Shown here: positions 6,658-13,445 of the stretch, piece after piece
How positions within the stretch are numbered: the stretch's first letter is position 1
How the letters are laid out: each line of letters opens with the position of its first letter
From: Candidatus Iainarchaeum sp.
GTDB lineage: Archaea > Iainarchaeota > Iainarchaeia > Iainarchaeales > Iainarchaeaceae
Direction of reading: 5' to 3'
DNA length: 21,031 nt
Assembly (NCBI GenBank): GCA_013331625.1
Contig: DUGC01000030.1
Span: 13,617 to 34,647, forward strand
Program-made: the position numbers and the translations under genes
The notes under the pieces: model-generated
Seen by the model: the letters and a program-made list of their open reading frames with translations, nothing else
Databases searched by the model: none
What the model was told of the DNA's origin: nothing

Positions 6658-8021
6658 AAAAGGTGCTTGGGAAAATAACCCCTTCAGCTGCGCAGATGCA
6701 AAAGGAGCAGGAATTTGCAAAGGCCATAATCAGCAGGATAATGGCAATTGCCGGAAAACACACAAGGGCGATGCTTGTGGGAAGCATAGCGCGCAACACG
6801 CACCTTGCAGGGGACACTGACCTTGATATTTTCGTTTTCTTCCCAAAATCCCTGCCGCGCGAGGAATTTGAAAAGGAAGGATTGCGGATAGGAAAGCTCA
6901 TTTTCAGGGGGCATAAATGGGAGAAAGCTTATTCAGAGCACCCATACATACGCGGCGAGATCGGGGGGCATGAAGTCGAAATAGTGCCCACCTATGATGT
7001 TACTGACGCATCCGAGATGAAAAGCGCAGTTGACAGGAGCGCCTTGCACAACAAGTACCTGCTCTCAAAAATGATCCCGGGGCAGGAGCAGGAAGTAAGG
7101 CTCTTGAAGCAGTTCATGAAAGGGGTGAAATGCTACGGGGCGGACCTGAGCACAAACAGCTTTCCGGGATATGTTGCCGAGCTATTGGCGCTAAAATACA
7201 GGACATTTACCGGCGTGCTGGAAGCGGCAGCGGAGTGGAAAAGGGGGCAGGTCATTGACATTGAAGGGCACTTGAGCGAACAGGATGCCGCAGCCAAGTT
7301 CAATTCCCACCTTATAGTAGTCGACCCTGTGGACAGGGGCAGGAACGTTGCGGCAGCACTATCGGAAAACCAGTACGCGCGATTCATCGCGGCAGCACGG
7401 CAGTTTTTGAAAAAGCCTTCAATAAATTTCTTTTTCCCAAAAAAGCATGAAGCGTGGAACAGCAGCAAGCTCAAGGGGTTTTTGCGCAAAACAGAGCTCG
7501 TTGCAATTTTATCGGGGTATCCTGCAGGCATCGTGGAAGATGTGATGTGGGGGCAGCTTCGAAGGCTATCGCGCAAGATTGCAACAGCTGTAGAAATGCA
7601 GGGGTTTGCACTTGAGCGGCATTCGCGCTGGCTTGAACACAGGAAGCAGATATGCATTGTTCTTGAAGTCGAATCCACCCAGCTGCCGGCAGCGAAAATA
7701 GTTGCAGGCCCGCCTGTGATTGATGAGGCAAATTCACACGCATTTTTATCCGCGCACTTCAGGCCGCTCTCAGGCCCGCGGATTGAAAACGGGCGATGGG
7801 TGATAGAAATAGAACGCAAGTACACGCGGCTTGACGGGTTTTTGGAACATTACCTAAAAGCGCTTAAAAGGGAAGAAAGAGGGGCAATACGCAGCGCGCT
7901 CAGAAGGAAAGCGAAAGTGATCAGCGAGAAGGAAATAATTGCGCTCTACCGCAAAAACAAGGATTTCCAGCAGTTCCTCACCGCATACCTCAAAGGGAAA
8001 GAAGAGTTTTTGGATTACTGA
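6651..8021 (+). CDS. cca: CCA-adding tRNA nucleotidyltransferase, archaeal class I
   Basis: This enzyme adds CCA to tRNA 3' ends from CTP and ATP without a nucleic-acid template; the tRNA gene in this window lacks encoded CCA and would need it. The 456-residue protein starts at MLKKVLGKITPSAAQM. The nucleotidyltransferase motif is VGSIARNTHLAGDTDLDIFV, with Gly44-Ser45 and the metal-binding Asp57 and Asp59; the third acidic residue is Glu110 in GHEVEIVPTY. The archaeal central and tail domains follow, with SFPGYVAELLALKYRTF and DPVDRGRNVAAALS. Length is normal. The frame is open back to 6537, but the TATA box at 6625 makes 6651 the sensible start. Confidence 0.95.
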   Translation: MLKKVLGKITPSAAQMQKEQEFAKAIISRIMAIAGKHTRAMLVGSIARNTHLAGDTDLDIFVFFPKSLPREEFEKEGLRIGKLIFRGHKWEKAYSEHPYIRGEIGGHEVEIVPTYDVTDASEMKSAVDRSALHNKYLLSKMIPGQEQEVRLLKQFMKGVKCYGADLSTNSFPGYVAELLALKYRTFTGVLEAAAEWKRGQVIDIEGHLSEQDAAAKFNSHLIVVDPVDRGRNVAAALSENQYARFIAAARQFLKKPSINFFFPKKHEAWNSSKLKGFLRKTELVAILSGYPAGIVEDVMWGQLRRLSRKIATAVEMQGFALERHSRWLEHRKQICIVLEVESTQLPAAKIVAGPPVIDEANSHAFLSAHFRPLSGPRIENGRWVIEIERKYTRLDGFLEHYLKALKREERGAIRSALRRKAKVISEKEIIALYRKNKDFQQFLTAYLKGKEEFLDY

Positions 8022-8023
8022 AA

Positions 8024-8051
8024 GTGAAGCCTATAAGCCGGCAAGCTTCAC
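8024..8051 (+). terminator. Inverted repeat just after cca, possible terminator or 3' hairpin
   Basis: GTGAAGC (8024-8030) and GCTTCAC (8045-8051) form a perfect 7-bp stem with a 14-base loop, starting at most two bases after the cca stop codon. There is no long T run after it, so it may be an mRNA 3' end structure rather than a classical terminator. Confidence 0.35.
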
Positions 8052-8140
8052 GAACCTGGCTGCGCGGTTGGTTACAATACGCACTCAAAATTCAGGCTTG
8101 CAGTAAAATCAATTCATTGTGAGCTGGGAGGGGGACAATC

Positions 8141-8162
8141 GCGGAAGGGGTTGAACTTCCGC
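8141..8162. terminator. Hairpin between convergent cca and the bofA-like gene
   Basis: GCGGAAG (8141-8147) and CTTCCGC (8156-8162) form a perfect 7-bp stem with an 8-base loop. AGGGG upstream and CCCCT downstream could extend it across a bulge. It lies between two genes whose 3' ends face each other, as a two-way terminator would. The rest of 8022-8190 shows nothing else I can support. Confidence 0.35.
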
Positions 8163-8190
8163 TCCCCTGCATTTTATGTCGTGTACTTTT

Positions 8191-8454
8191 TCAGAACGCA
8201 ATTTTGAGCAAATCGAGCACAATGAGCAGGATAATTCCGGGAATTCCGCCGAATACCGCTATCAGTACGCTCCAGATGTTTATTGTGATGTTTATGAACG
8301 GGAAAAAATTTATTATTAGCAGGATTATTATTCCGATGGCGCTGTTTATCAAAAGCCATATTATTGATTTGCCAAGTTTGAGCGCAATAAAAACCAGCGC
8401 CAGTACAATGAACGCTGTAATTATCGGCCCTAGGTAAATTATAGCCTCAGCCAT
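8191..8454 (-). CDS. BofA-like membrane protein
   Basis: An 87-residue, almost wholly hydrophobic protein. N-terminal helices (IIYLGPIITAFIVLALVFIA) are followed by the BofA-type C-terminal pattern: LINSAIGIIILLIINFF, FINITINIWSVLIAVFGGIPG, then ILLIVLDLL. In Bacillus, BofA restrains the membrane protease that processes pro-sigma-K; archaeal homologues have no assigned role, and no such protease is visible here. It is the last gene of the minus-strand cluster, starting three bases after the preceding stop codon, with AGGTGG inside that gene's end serving as ribosome binding site. Confidence 0.8.
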   Translation of the reverse strand: MAEAIIYLGPIITAFIVLALVFIALKLGKSIIWLLINSAIGIIILLIINFFPFINITINIWSVLIAVFGGIPGIILLIVLDLLKIAF

Positions 8455-8457
8455 TTT

Positions 8458-9237
8458 TTAGCCACCTGCCACCGGCGCTTTGCCGGGCCATTGGTGGGAT
8501 GAAAGTTTATCCGAAACCGTTTGCGGCACCGGGTGCAGCTCAGGCTTTATTATCTGCTTCATCCCTTTTATCCTACTAAGCGTGTCAAAGTATGAGTTGA
8601 CAACATCGTCCAGCTCAAGGCTGCGTTTCATGCCGAGCCTGTGGACTTCTTGGAAAAAGACCGAGATTATCTCTATTGCCACTCGCTCGTCCGGCATCGA
8701 CCTGTTTCCGTTGTGCCTTGCCACCCCCGCACCTGCTTTGCGCATGGTTTCTCTCAGTTCCTGAACGTTTGCATCTGATTCTGCGCTGAACTCTGAAAGC
8801 GCAATTCGCATTCCTGCAAGAAGTTCCCGCTTGTTCAGTCCCCTTTCAGCCGTTCGGATTTTTGCCCCCGCTCCTGACGCCACAGCCCTTGTTTTGGCAG
8901 CCTTTTTACGGGTAATTGAAGCGCCCATCGTGTAGACTTTCCATAGTTTTACTGCGCGGTTGAAGCTGCTGCCGTCCCGAAGCTGGCGTCTCATGAACAG
9001 ATTGTATTCTGATAGCTGTTTTTTCGGTGTCTTCTTTTTTGCAAGATTTTGCAAATTGATCTTCAGGCGGCTCATTTCAGTGCTAAGGCCGGCTGTCCTT
9101 GCTGCAACGGCCCTTGCCGTCTTTGCTGTTTTTTTCCTCGCCGTGGCAATGCCTTTCCTGAGCTTTACGGATTTTTTCTTTTCCGCGATAAGCCCTTTGC
9201 GCAGAGAGTGAATCTCCCTTTTCATCTTTTCAGCCAT
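8458..9237 (-). CDS. Lys/Arg/Ala-rich protein with an HMG/YABBY-like motif
   Basis: A 259-residue basic protein, not recognised as a named family. Residues 1-72 are Lys/Arg/Ala-rich and look coiled-coil or nucleic-acid binding (KKKSVKLRKGIATARKKTAK). Residues about 75-100 (LSEYNLFMRRQLRDGSSFNR then AVKLWK) match the short pattern YNxFM...Q...G..F..A...W, reminiscent of the HMG-box-like core of YABBY proteins and of small basic archaeal and viral proteins. A second basic linker follows (107-135), then a more ordinary globular part. No transmembrane segment is evident, unlike its neighbours. GGAGGATGTGATC immediately precedes ATG 9237. A nucleoid or RNA-binding role is inference only. Confidence 0.75.
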   Translation of the reverse strand: MAEKMKREIHSLRKGLIAEKKKSVKLRKGIATARKKTAKTARAVAARTAGLSTEMSRLKINLQNLAKKKTPKKQLSEYNLFMRRQLRDGSSFNRAVKLWKVYTMGASITRKKAAKTRAVASGAGAKIRTAERGLNKRELLAGMRIALSEFSAESDANVQELRETMRKAGAGVARHNGNRSMPDERVAIEIISVFFQEVHRLGMKRSLELDDVVNSYFDTLSRIKGMKQIIKPELHPVPQTVSDKLSSHQWPGKAPVAGG

Positions 9238-9274
9238 TCAGATCACATCCTCCATATTCCGTTCCTATTGCTTG

Positions 9275-9598
9275 TCATTTGTCCGCCGCCTTCAAAGTGA
9301 CCGGCAGGCAATAGCTCCCCACGGCCAACAAAGCAAGCCCGGTCAGGATAAATCCCGCCCCCGGGACAGTAAAGAGCGACTCAGCCCATTTGGCGAGCCC
9401 TATCCCGAAAAGAAATGTGCCTGTAAGAAAAATAGCGCCCAGCACTATGTTTTTCATGAGCATGGGCATCGCCCTTCTGATTCCGCCCTCTACTCCGCCT
9501 GCTATGGTGGATGAAAGGGTTGTTTTAAGGGTGCCGATTTGAAATACGGCACTCCCAATCCCGCTCACGAAATTCCCGATAATGGTGTCAATCCCCAT
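9275..9598 (-). CDS. Small membrane protein, holin-X/phage-holin-III-like
   Basis: A 107-residue protein with a Gly-rich amphipathic N-terminus (IGNFVSGIGSAVFQIGTLKT) and two membrane helices: NIVLGAIFLTGTFLFGIGLA and FILTGLALLAVGSYCLPVTL. The two-helix layout next to a DUF883-like gene recalls the holin-X/YtxH/DUF883 gene groups of bacteria; family assignment is tentative. ATG 9598 comes seven bases after the stop of the DUF883-like gene, and GTGAT overlapping that stop can act as ribosome binding site. Confidence 0.72.
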   Translation of the reverse strand: MGIDTIIGNFVSGIGSAVFQIGTLKTTLSSTIAGGVEGGIRRAMPMLMKNIVLGAIFLTGTFLFGIGLAKWAESLFTVPGAGFILTGLALLAVGSYCLPVTLKAADK

Positions 9599-9605
9599 CG
9601 GATTA

Positions 9606-9806
9606 TCACTTCTTTGAAAGGAGCGCGCCTACCAGCAACCCCCCGATGAATGAACCCAGCACAAATTCAAACGGGTGCCCGCCAATTGCGTCTTCAATCA
9701 TTGACTGTTTTTTTTGCACAAATTTTTGGGCCTCGTTTATGTTGGAATTGATCTGATCCTCGAAATCCTTGTCAAGGATTCTTCCTTCATTCATTTTAAT
9801 TGCCAT
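9606..9806 (-). CDS. DUF883/ElaB-YqjD-like membrane-anchored small protein
   Basis: A 66-residue protein with a charged amphipathic helix (EDQINSNINEAQKFVQKKQS) followed by the family-typical tail GGHPFEFVLGSFIGGLLVGALL and a final Ser-Lys-Lys. In E. coli, relatives (ElaB, YqjD) are tail-anchored in the inner membrane and bind ribosomes in stationary phase. The start is ATG 9806, eight bases after a strong GGAGGTG (9815-9821), rather than the TTG two codons earlier. It sits tightly between the Lmo0937-like and holin-X-like genes. Confidence 0.75.
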   Translation of the reverse strand: MAIKMNEGRILDKDFEDQINSNINEAQKFVQKKQSMIEDAIGGHPFEFVLGSFIGGLLVGALLSKK

Positions 9807-9865
9807 ATCCAATACACCTCCGTGTCCTGCTGCTTATTTTTGTTTATTTTCATTGCATGCAACTT

Positions 9866-10027
9866 TTATCTGCCTGTAGCGATGTCCCTTCCCTGGCTGA
9901 GCCTGTAGACTATTATTATCAGCGCAACGGCCAAAAGCAAATTTATCAGGCTGCCGCCTATTGACCCGATAAGCCCAAGTGCCCAAAGGATCACTAAAAT
10001 CACTACTATTGCCCATATCGTATCCAT
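9866..10027 (-). CDS. Lmo0937-like mini membrane protein
   Basis: A 53-residue protein: MDTIWAIVVILVILWALGLI, then a Gly-rich turn GSIGGSLINLLLAVALIIIV and YRLSQGRDIATGR. Two short hydrophobic stretches around a Gly-Ser turn with a basic end match the Lmo0937-type membrane proteins of bacteria, which have no defined function. It starts 13 bases after the stop of the Gln-rich membrane protein gene, with GGGGGT in between as a weak ribosome binding site. A longer ORF in another frame over the same bases (9834-10040) is not credible. Confidence 0.75.
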   Translation of the reverse strand: MDTIWAIVVILVILWALGLIGSIGGSLINLLLAVALIIIVYRLSQGRDIATGR

Positions 10028-10040
10028 TTTTTACCCCCAT

Positions 10041-10391
10041 TTACTCATTTACCTGCCTTCTTTGGGCATTTTGATTTTGCCATTGCTGCGATGAGCCCCA
10101 TTGTGGCGCTGATGCCCAATCATACTGAAATTGCCTTGTTGGGCGAAACTGCATCTCACCCTGCTGCAAGTAAACCGGGTTTTCGTATGCGAAGTCCCGG
10201 ATTATGCGGTTATTGCTGTAAATATATAACCCAAAAAATGCCACCGCCCCTAAAAAGACCACTGACAGAAGTTCCCCCCCGGCCATAATAACGCCAAGCA
10301 TAAGAAGCAAACCCATTATTGCAATCAGCATGCCCTCGTTTTTCCACCTGTTTACTGAGAAGTTAGCTTGTGTCAACGTGTAATCTTCCAT
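10041..10391 (-). CDS. Two-helix membrane protein with a Gln-rich tail
   Basis: A 116-residue protein, family not recognised. Residues about 20-60 form two adjacent membrane helices (GMLIAIMGLLLMLGVIMAGG and LLSVVFLGAVAFFGLYIYS). The remainder is cytoplasmic or exposed and rich in Gln, Trp and Asn (QFQYDWASAPQWGSSQQWQN). The start MEDYTLTQANF is preceded by GAGGGGGGAT, a good ribosome binding site four bases before ATG 10391. It is the second gene of the minus cluster, after the PRC-barrel gene. Confidence 0.75.
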   Translation of the reverse strand: MEDYTLTQANFSVNRWKNEGMLIAIMGLLLMLGVIMAGGELLSVVFLGAVAFFGLYIYSNNRIIRDFAYENPVYLQQGEMQFRPTRQFQYDWASAPQWGSSQQWQNQNAQRRQVNE

Positions 10392-10462
10392 AAAATCCCC
10401 CCTCGGCTTATTCGCACCTAGGGCAAGCCCCCCGCCTTTACGGCGCAGGGCTGTGCCATCCC

Positions 10463-10948
10463 TTATCTGGAGCGGCCCCCCACTTTGACGGTGTTCGTGT
10501 CCACCAGGACATTGAGCATGATGCTCTCGCCCACGCCTTTCACGTCCGACCTTGAGAATACTGCGTCGTTCTTGAGAATCCCCGTCCCCACGACGATGGC
10601 GGAAACATTGTTGGTGTGCCCTTCAGTGCGCACTTCCTTGACCGTTCCCACCTCTTTTCCGCTTGAGTCAAAGACCTTCAGGCCTTTGTAATCCGACACC
10701 GGGCTCATGTTGAGCACGGCGCCGTCTTCTGAAAGTGACGTAATGTACTTGCGCCCGATGAACGTATCGGTGCCGAAGAACCCGCGATCCATCTCTATTC
10801 CATCGAGATTGAGTGTCACTGGGTCCAGCCTGATTTCCATAATGGTCCCCACTTCCTTTCCGTTCGAAGCAAGGACTTTTTTACCTATCAGCTTGTGGAT
10901 CCGGACCCCCGAATCATGCTGTTTGCTCATTTGTCTGATTTCCTGCAT
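10463..10948 (-). CDS. Tandem PRC-barrel domain protein
   Basis: A 161-residue soluble protein with two PRC-barrel repeats. Repeat one is near residues 17-80 (KLIGKKVLASNGKEVGTIME), repeat two near 87-150 (YKGLKVFDSSGKEVGTVKEV). The repeated GKEVGT-x-x-E-x-R signature shows an internal duplication. PRC-barrels are small beta-barrels seen in RNA-processing proteins and photosystem subunits, and in many stress-linked prokaryotic proteins. The start is ATG 10948, not the earlier in-frame codon at 10972, because GAGGTGAT (10953-10960) lies just before it. It is the first gene of the seven-gene minus cluster and so probably marks the operon start. Confidence 0.87.
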   Translation of the reverse strand: MQEIRQMSKQHDSGVRIHKLIGKKVLASNGKEVGTIMEIRLDPVTLNLDGIEMDRGFFGTDTFIGRKYITSLSEDGAVLNMSPVSDYKGLKVFDSSGKEVGTVKEVRTEGHTNNVSAIVVGTGILKNDAVFSRSDVKGVGESIMLNVLVDTNTVKVGGRSR

Positions 10949-10950
10949 GA

Positions 10951-10967
10951 GTATCACCTCTTGATAC
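10951..10967. promoter_or_regulatory. Palindrome enclosing the ribosome binding site of the PRC-barrel gene
   Basis: GTATCA-CCTCT-TGATAC is a perfect 6-bp inverted repeat with a 5-base centre, ending two bases before the start codon. In mRNA it would hold the AGAGG core of the Shine-Dalgarno sequence in the loop and GTGAT in the stem. As DNA it is a typical size for a dimeric repressor operator. TTAAAAAAC at about 10976-10986 could be the TATA box, placing the palindrome over the transcription start. Confidence 0.55.
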
Positions 10968-11061
10968 TTCAATTTCGTTTTTTAACCCCGGCAAAAGTTG
11001 ATCTTGAATGCCTGATGCGACTGTGAATTGCGTTTTTCCGCCATAGTTTGTCGTTGTTGCC

Positions 11062-11080
11062 ATACCTATTAGATACCTAT
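11062..11080. repeat. Direct repeat ATACCTAT, 11-base period, in a divergent promoter region
   Basis: ATACCTAT occurs at 11062-11069 and 11073-11080, separated by three bases, so the copies recur every 11 bases on one face of the helix. They lie between the divergent PRC-barrel operon and the small basic protein gene, just upstream of the plus-strand TATA box. This is where an activator or repressor would bind. Confidence 0.4.
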
Positions 11081-11103
11081 CATCATATAAGGTAGTTGTA
11101 TGC

Positions 11104-11111
11104 TATATATT
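11104..11111 (+). promoter_or_regulatory. TATA box of the small basic protein gene
   Basis: TATATATT within an AT-rich run. The expected transcription start near 11130-11135 gives a leader of about 50 bases that carries the AGGAGG ribosome binding site at 11171-11176. Confidence 0.55.
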
Positions 11112-11183
11112 TTTATTGCCAAATTGGTTTTGGCCAATACGCCGGGCAATAATGAAATGACCAAAAAGAGAGGAGGCATCGAA

Positions 11184-11303
11184 ATGGCAAGAAAAACACG
11201 CGGAACAAGAATGAGCAAGGCAAAAAGCCGGGCTGCCAAACGAGCGGGCGGCAAGGGAAGGATCCGCTCAAGGGCGGCCGGAAAGAATATCATGAGAACA
11301 TAA
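11184..11303 (+). CDS. 39-residue Lys/Arg-rich basic protein
   Basis: Starts MARKTRGTRMSKAKSRAAKR and ends KNIMRT; nearly half of the residues are Lys or Arg, with Ala and Gly between. It is too small and repetitive to place in a family; a nucleic-acid-binding or histone-tail-like peptide is plausible. ATG 11184 is chosen because AGGAGG (11171-11176) lies seven bases before it; ATG 11157 would add nine residues but has no such signal. It is divergent from the PRC-barrel operon and shares the repeat-bearing intergenic region, so the two may be co-regulated. Confidence 0.6.
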   Translation: MARKTRGTRMSKAKSRAAKRAGGKGRIRSRAAGKNIMRT

Positions 11304-11326
11304 AAACCTCCGGTGCCGCAAAGATT

Positions 11327-11364
11327 GAAAACTCAGGGATATTTCACTCCGTCCCCCTGTTTTC
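11327..11364 (+). other. Imperfect stem-loop between the basic protein gene and the transporter
   Basis: GAAAACTCAGGG (11327-11338) and CCCTGTTTTC (11355-11364) pair as a 10-bp stem with a two-base bulge and a 16-base loop. It ends 22 bases before the transporter ATG, so it could be a terminator for the upstream gene or a leader structure. Confidence 0.35.
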
Positions 11365-11386
11365 AGCAGTTTACGCACTTTCATTT

Positions 11387-12370
11387 ATGTTACTGACCAA
11401 TCAGCATCAACTCAGGGGGTACCTGTTTTGGGCCGTCATATTTGGCCTCATAGCCTTGGCGGCTTTTCTGGTATTCCCCTTCATGATTGCCGTTATTTCC
11501 GCTTACCTGCTCGCGTACATGGCAAAGCCGCTTTTTTTCAAACTCTCTTTGCGCATGCACCCGAACCTGGCTGCGCTCATCTGCGTGCTTGTTGCAATCC
11601 TGCTGGTCATTGTGCCCGTGAGTACAATTACCATAGGGGTTGTCAATCAGGCAGGGGATTTTGCGAGCAAGCAGAACATCACCCACTACATCGGCCTCAT
11701 TGCCAATCACCCGTTTCTGAGAGGGTTTAATCTCAGCCCGGCTACGCTGCAAACCCAGTTAAACCAATTCATCACCGACACTACCGGCTCGCTTCTTGCA
11801 TCCATGCCGGATCTGGCTTTGGGGCTTATTGTGACCCTTATCGGCATGTACTACATCCTCTGAGGCTGGGAGGCCCTTTCCGAGCAGCTCAAAAAACACA
11901 TCCCTTCCAAGAACAAGGAACGAATCATCAAGGAGCTTGACAAAACCGCGCAGGCTATTTTGTATGTAACCATTGCCATGGCGGCTATGGAGTTCGCCAT
12001 TTCCTACATAGGCTTTACGCTTTCCGGCGTTGAATCTAGCCTAATCATTGCCACAATCATTTTTGTCCTGGCATTTATCCCGAGCATCGGGCCAATCATG
12101 GTCTGGGCCCCGCTTGCGCTTTACTATTTTGCAATCCAGCAGTATTACACGGCCCTTGGGATAGTAACTATAGGGCTGATCCTGACCGTCGGAATTGAGC
12201 AGATCCTCTATTCCAAATGGATCGGGAATCGCACGCGCATCCATCCGTTTGTAATGCTGCTCGGGGTCATTGGCGGGATAACCCTGTTCGGGATATTCGG
12301 GTTCATATTCGGGCCGCTTATCCTTGCCAGTGCACTTGATGTGGTGAAAGGCGCCATGCAGCAGGAGTAA
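11387..12370 (+). pseudogene. AI-2E/PerM family transporter interrupted by one in-frame TGA
   Basis: Two collinear halves in the same frame form one AI-2E family (DUF20/PerM) membrane protein of about 327 codons. The first half (158 residues) has helices FWAVIFGLIALAAFLVFPFM and LICVLVAILLVIVPVSTITI and ends GLIVTLIGMYYIL. TGA at 11861-11863 follows, and the frame continues GWEALSEQLKKHIPSKNKER to the usual C-terminal block (LAFIPSIGPIMVWAPLALYY, FGIFGFIFGPLILASALDVV). Relatives have Arg-Asp-Gly or similar where the stop falls. There is no frameshift and no good new start after the stop. Other genes here end in TGA, so it is not a general sense codon. It may be a nonsense mutation, a sequencing error, or read through. 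Confidence 0.85.
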
Positions 12371-12410
12371 ATGGAACAATCGCAATCTGCCACTCAACAA
12401 TTAAAAAGCC

Positions 12411-12426
12411 ATTTAAATAATAATTT
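12411..12426 (+). promoter_or_regulatory. AT-rich promoter of the winged-helix-like gene
   Basis: ATTTAAATAATAATTT lies 31-46 bases before ATG 12457 and would give a short leader. Confidence 0.4.
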
Positions 12427-12456
12427 GTAATAAACTGATCAGGAACTGACCCACAA

Positions 12457-13134
12457 ATGCCAAAACCCGCAAATTACACCGACGAGGAAATTTTGCTCAT
12501 ATTAATCTGGTCCATCCCGCTAAGGCTGACCAAGGGCCAGATTGGCAGGCTTTTAGGGGTTAAATCTGCGGGCCAAAAGCACTGGCGCGAGCGCCTTGAG
12601 CGCCTTGGTGAAAAGAAACTGCTTTCAATCGAAAAGCTGGACGCAGGGGACCTCTTCTTCGGCTCGCCTATTCTCAAGTACTATCTTACCGAAGAAAACC
12701 TCGAAGCAATCTGGAGCCACTATTTCACCCATTATGACAAGCGCCACGGCCTTGTCAATGATCCGTTTCTCACGCCGTTTTCTGCAGGAATATGGAATGT
12801 GACAAGTTCGCCAGAGTTTTCAAAGCTTGTCGGATCCAAGTTCAATTACCATTTTCTTTCCTCAAAGAATGCTGCTAACCCCATAAAGCCCTCGGAGAGA
12901 ATCGCCTCGCTTAGCAGGGAAAAACTCTGGAAAATCCTGGATGCTGTGCTCTCAATATGCTGGAAAACTGAAGCTTACCGCAGAAAACCCGTGCTTTTGG
13001 ATACGCTGACCGCGGGGCAGAACAAGGCGTACGCCACCCTGCTCTCGCTTTACGAAGCCCAGATCAAGGCACACCCGGCAGACTACCAGAAGTTCACCGT
13101 GCTATTCGAAAAGAACTTCAAGTACTACCTGTAA
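12457..13134 (+). CDS. Hypothetical protein with an N-terminal helix-turn-helix-like region
   Basis: A 225-residue protein. Residues about 8-55 (EEILLILIWSIPLRLTKGQI then GRLLGVKSAGQKHWRERLER) have the helix pattern of a winged-helix DNA-binding domain, with a probable recognition helix before LGEKKLLS. The C-terminal two thirds are helical and aromatic-rich (YYLTEENLEAIWSHYFTHYD) with no transmembrane segment and no catalytic motif I can name. It has its own promoter and stands alone after the transporter. A transcriptional regulator is a reasonable guess, but the fold call is by eye. Confidence 0.7.
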   Translation: MPKPANYTDEEILLILIWSIPLRLTKGQIGRLLGVKSAGQKHWRERLERLGEKKLLSIEKLDAGDLFFGSPILKYYLTEENLEAIWSHYFTHYDKRHGLVNDPFLTPFSAGIWNVTSSPEFSKLVGSKFNYHFLSSKNAANPIKPSERIASLSREKLWKILDAVLSICWKTEAYRRKPVLLDTLTAGQNKAYATLLSLYEAQIKAHPADYQKFTVLFEKNFKYYL

Positions 13135-13445
13135 TTTGGTAAATGGATTAGGGAGCGGGAAGAGAACCTGAACAAGCACGCAACATTCCGCTCAAGGCAT
13201 GCGGACAAACGACTGCGGATTTATGAAAGATGCCGCACGTGGAGGCGGGGATTGTTGCGAAAGCACCGCACGGGCAGTTTTGCGCGGATTATAACGGGCC
13301 TGAATACGCCAAAAACCCTTTTCATGGCCGGAATGCGAAAAGCGCCAGCTTACTTTTTCGGCATTTTCCACAGCGGGCGGAAGACCTTGATACTAAATAT
13401 CAGGGTGAAATGACAATAATATTTTCTCTTTCTTTTTGACACAAC
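13135..13445. other. Intergenic stretch with no supported gene
   Basis: About 310 bases between the winged-helix-like gene and the hairpin after the tRNA. Open frames exist on both strands (one at 13230-13439 plus), but they lack a ribosome binding site, a TATA box and any family pattern. The last 25 bases are a pyrimidine-rich run (TTTTCTCTTTCTTTTT) that partly repeats the hairpin arm next to it. Confidence 0.5.

Noticed and set aside
9834..10040. 68-codon minus-strand frame over the Lmo0937-like gene
   Set aside because: Its product is a patternless polar sequence; the other frame gives a 53-residue membrane protein of recognisable type.
11861..11863. Reading TGA as Trp, Gly or selenocysteine throughout the organism
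   Set aside because: Several genes here, such as taw3 and eS17, end naturally at TGA, and no SECIS-like element was seen near the transporter stop.
13230..13439. 69-codon plus-strand frame upstream of the tRNA hairpin
   Set aside because: No start signal, low-complexity end made by the pyrimidine run, and no family pattern.
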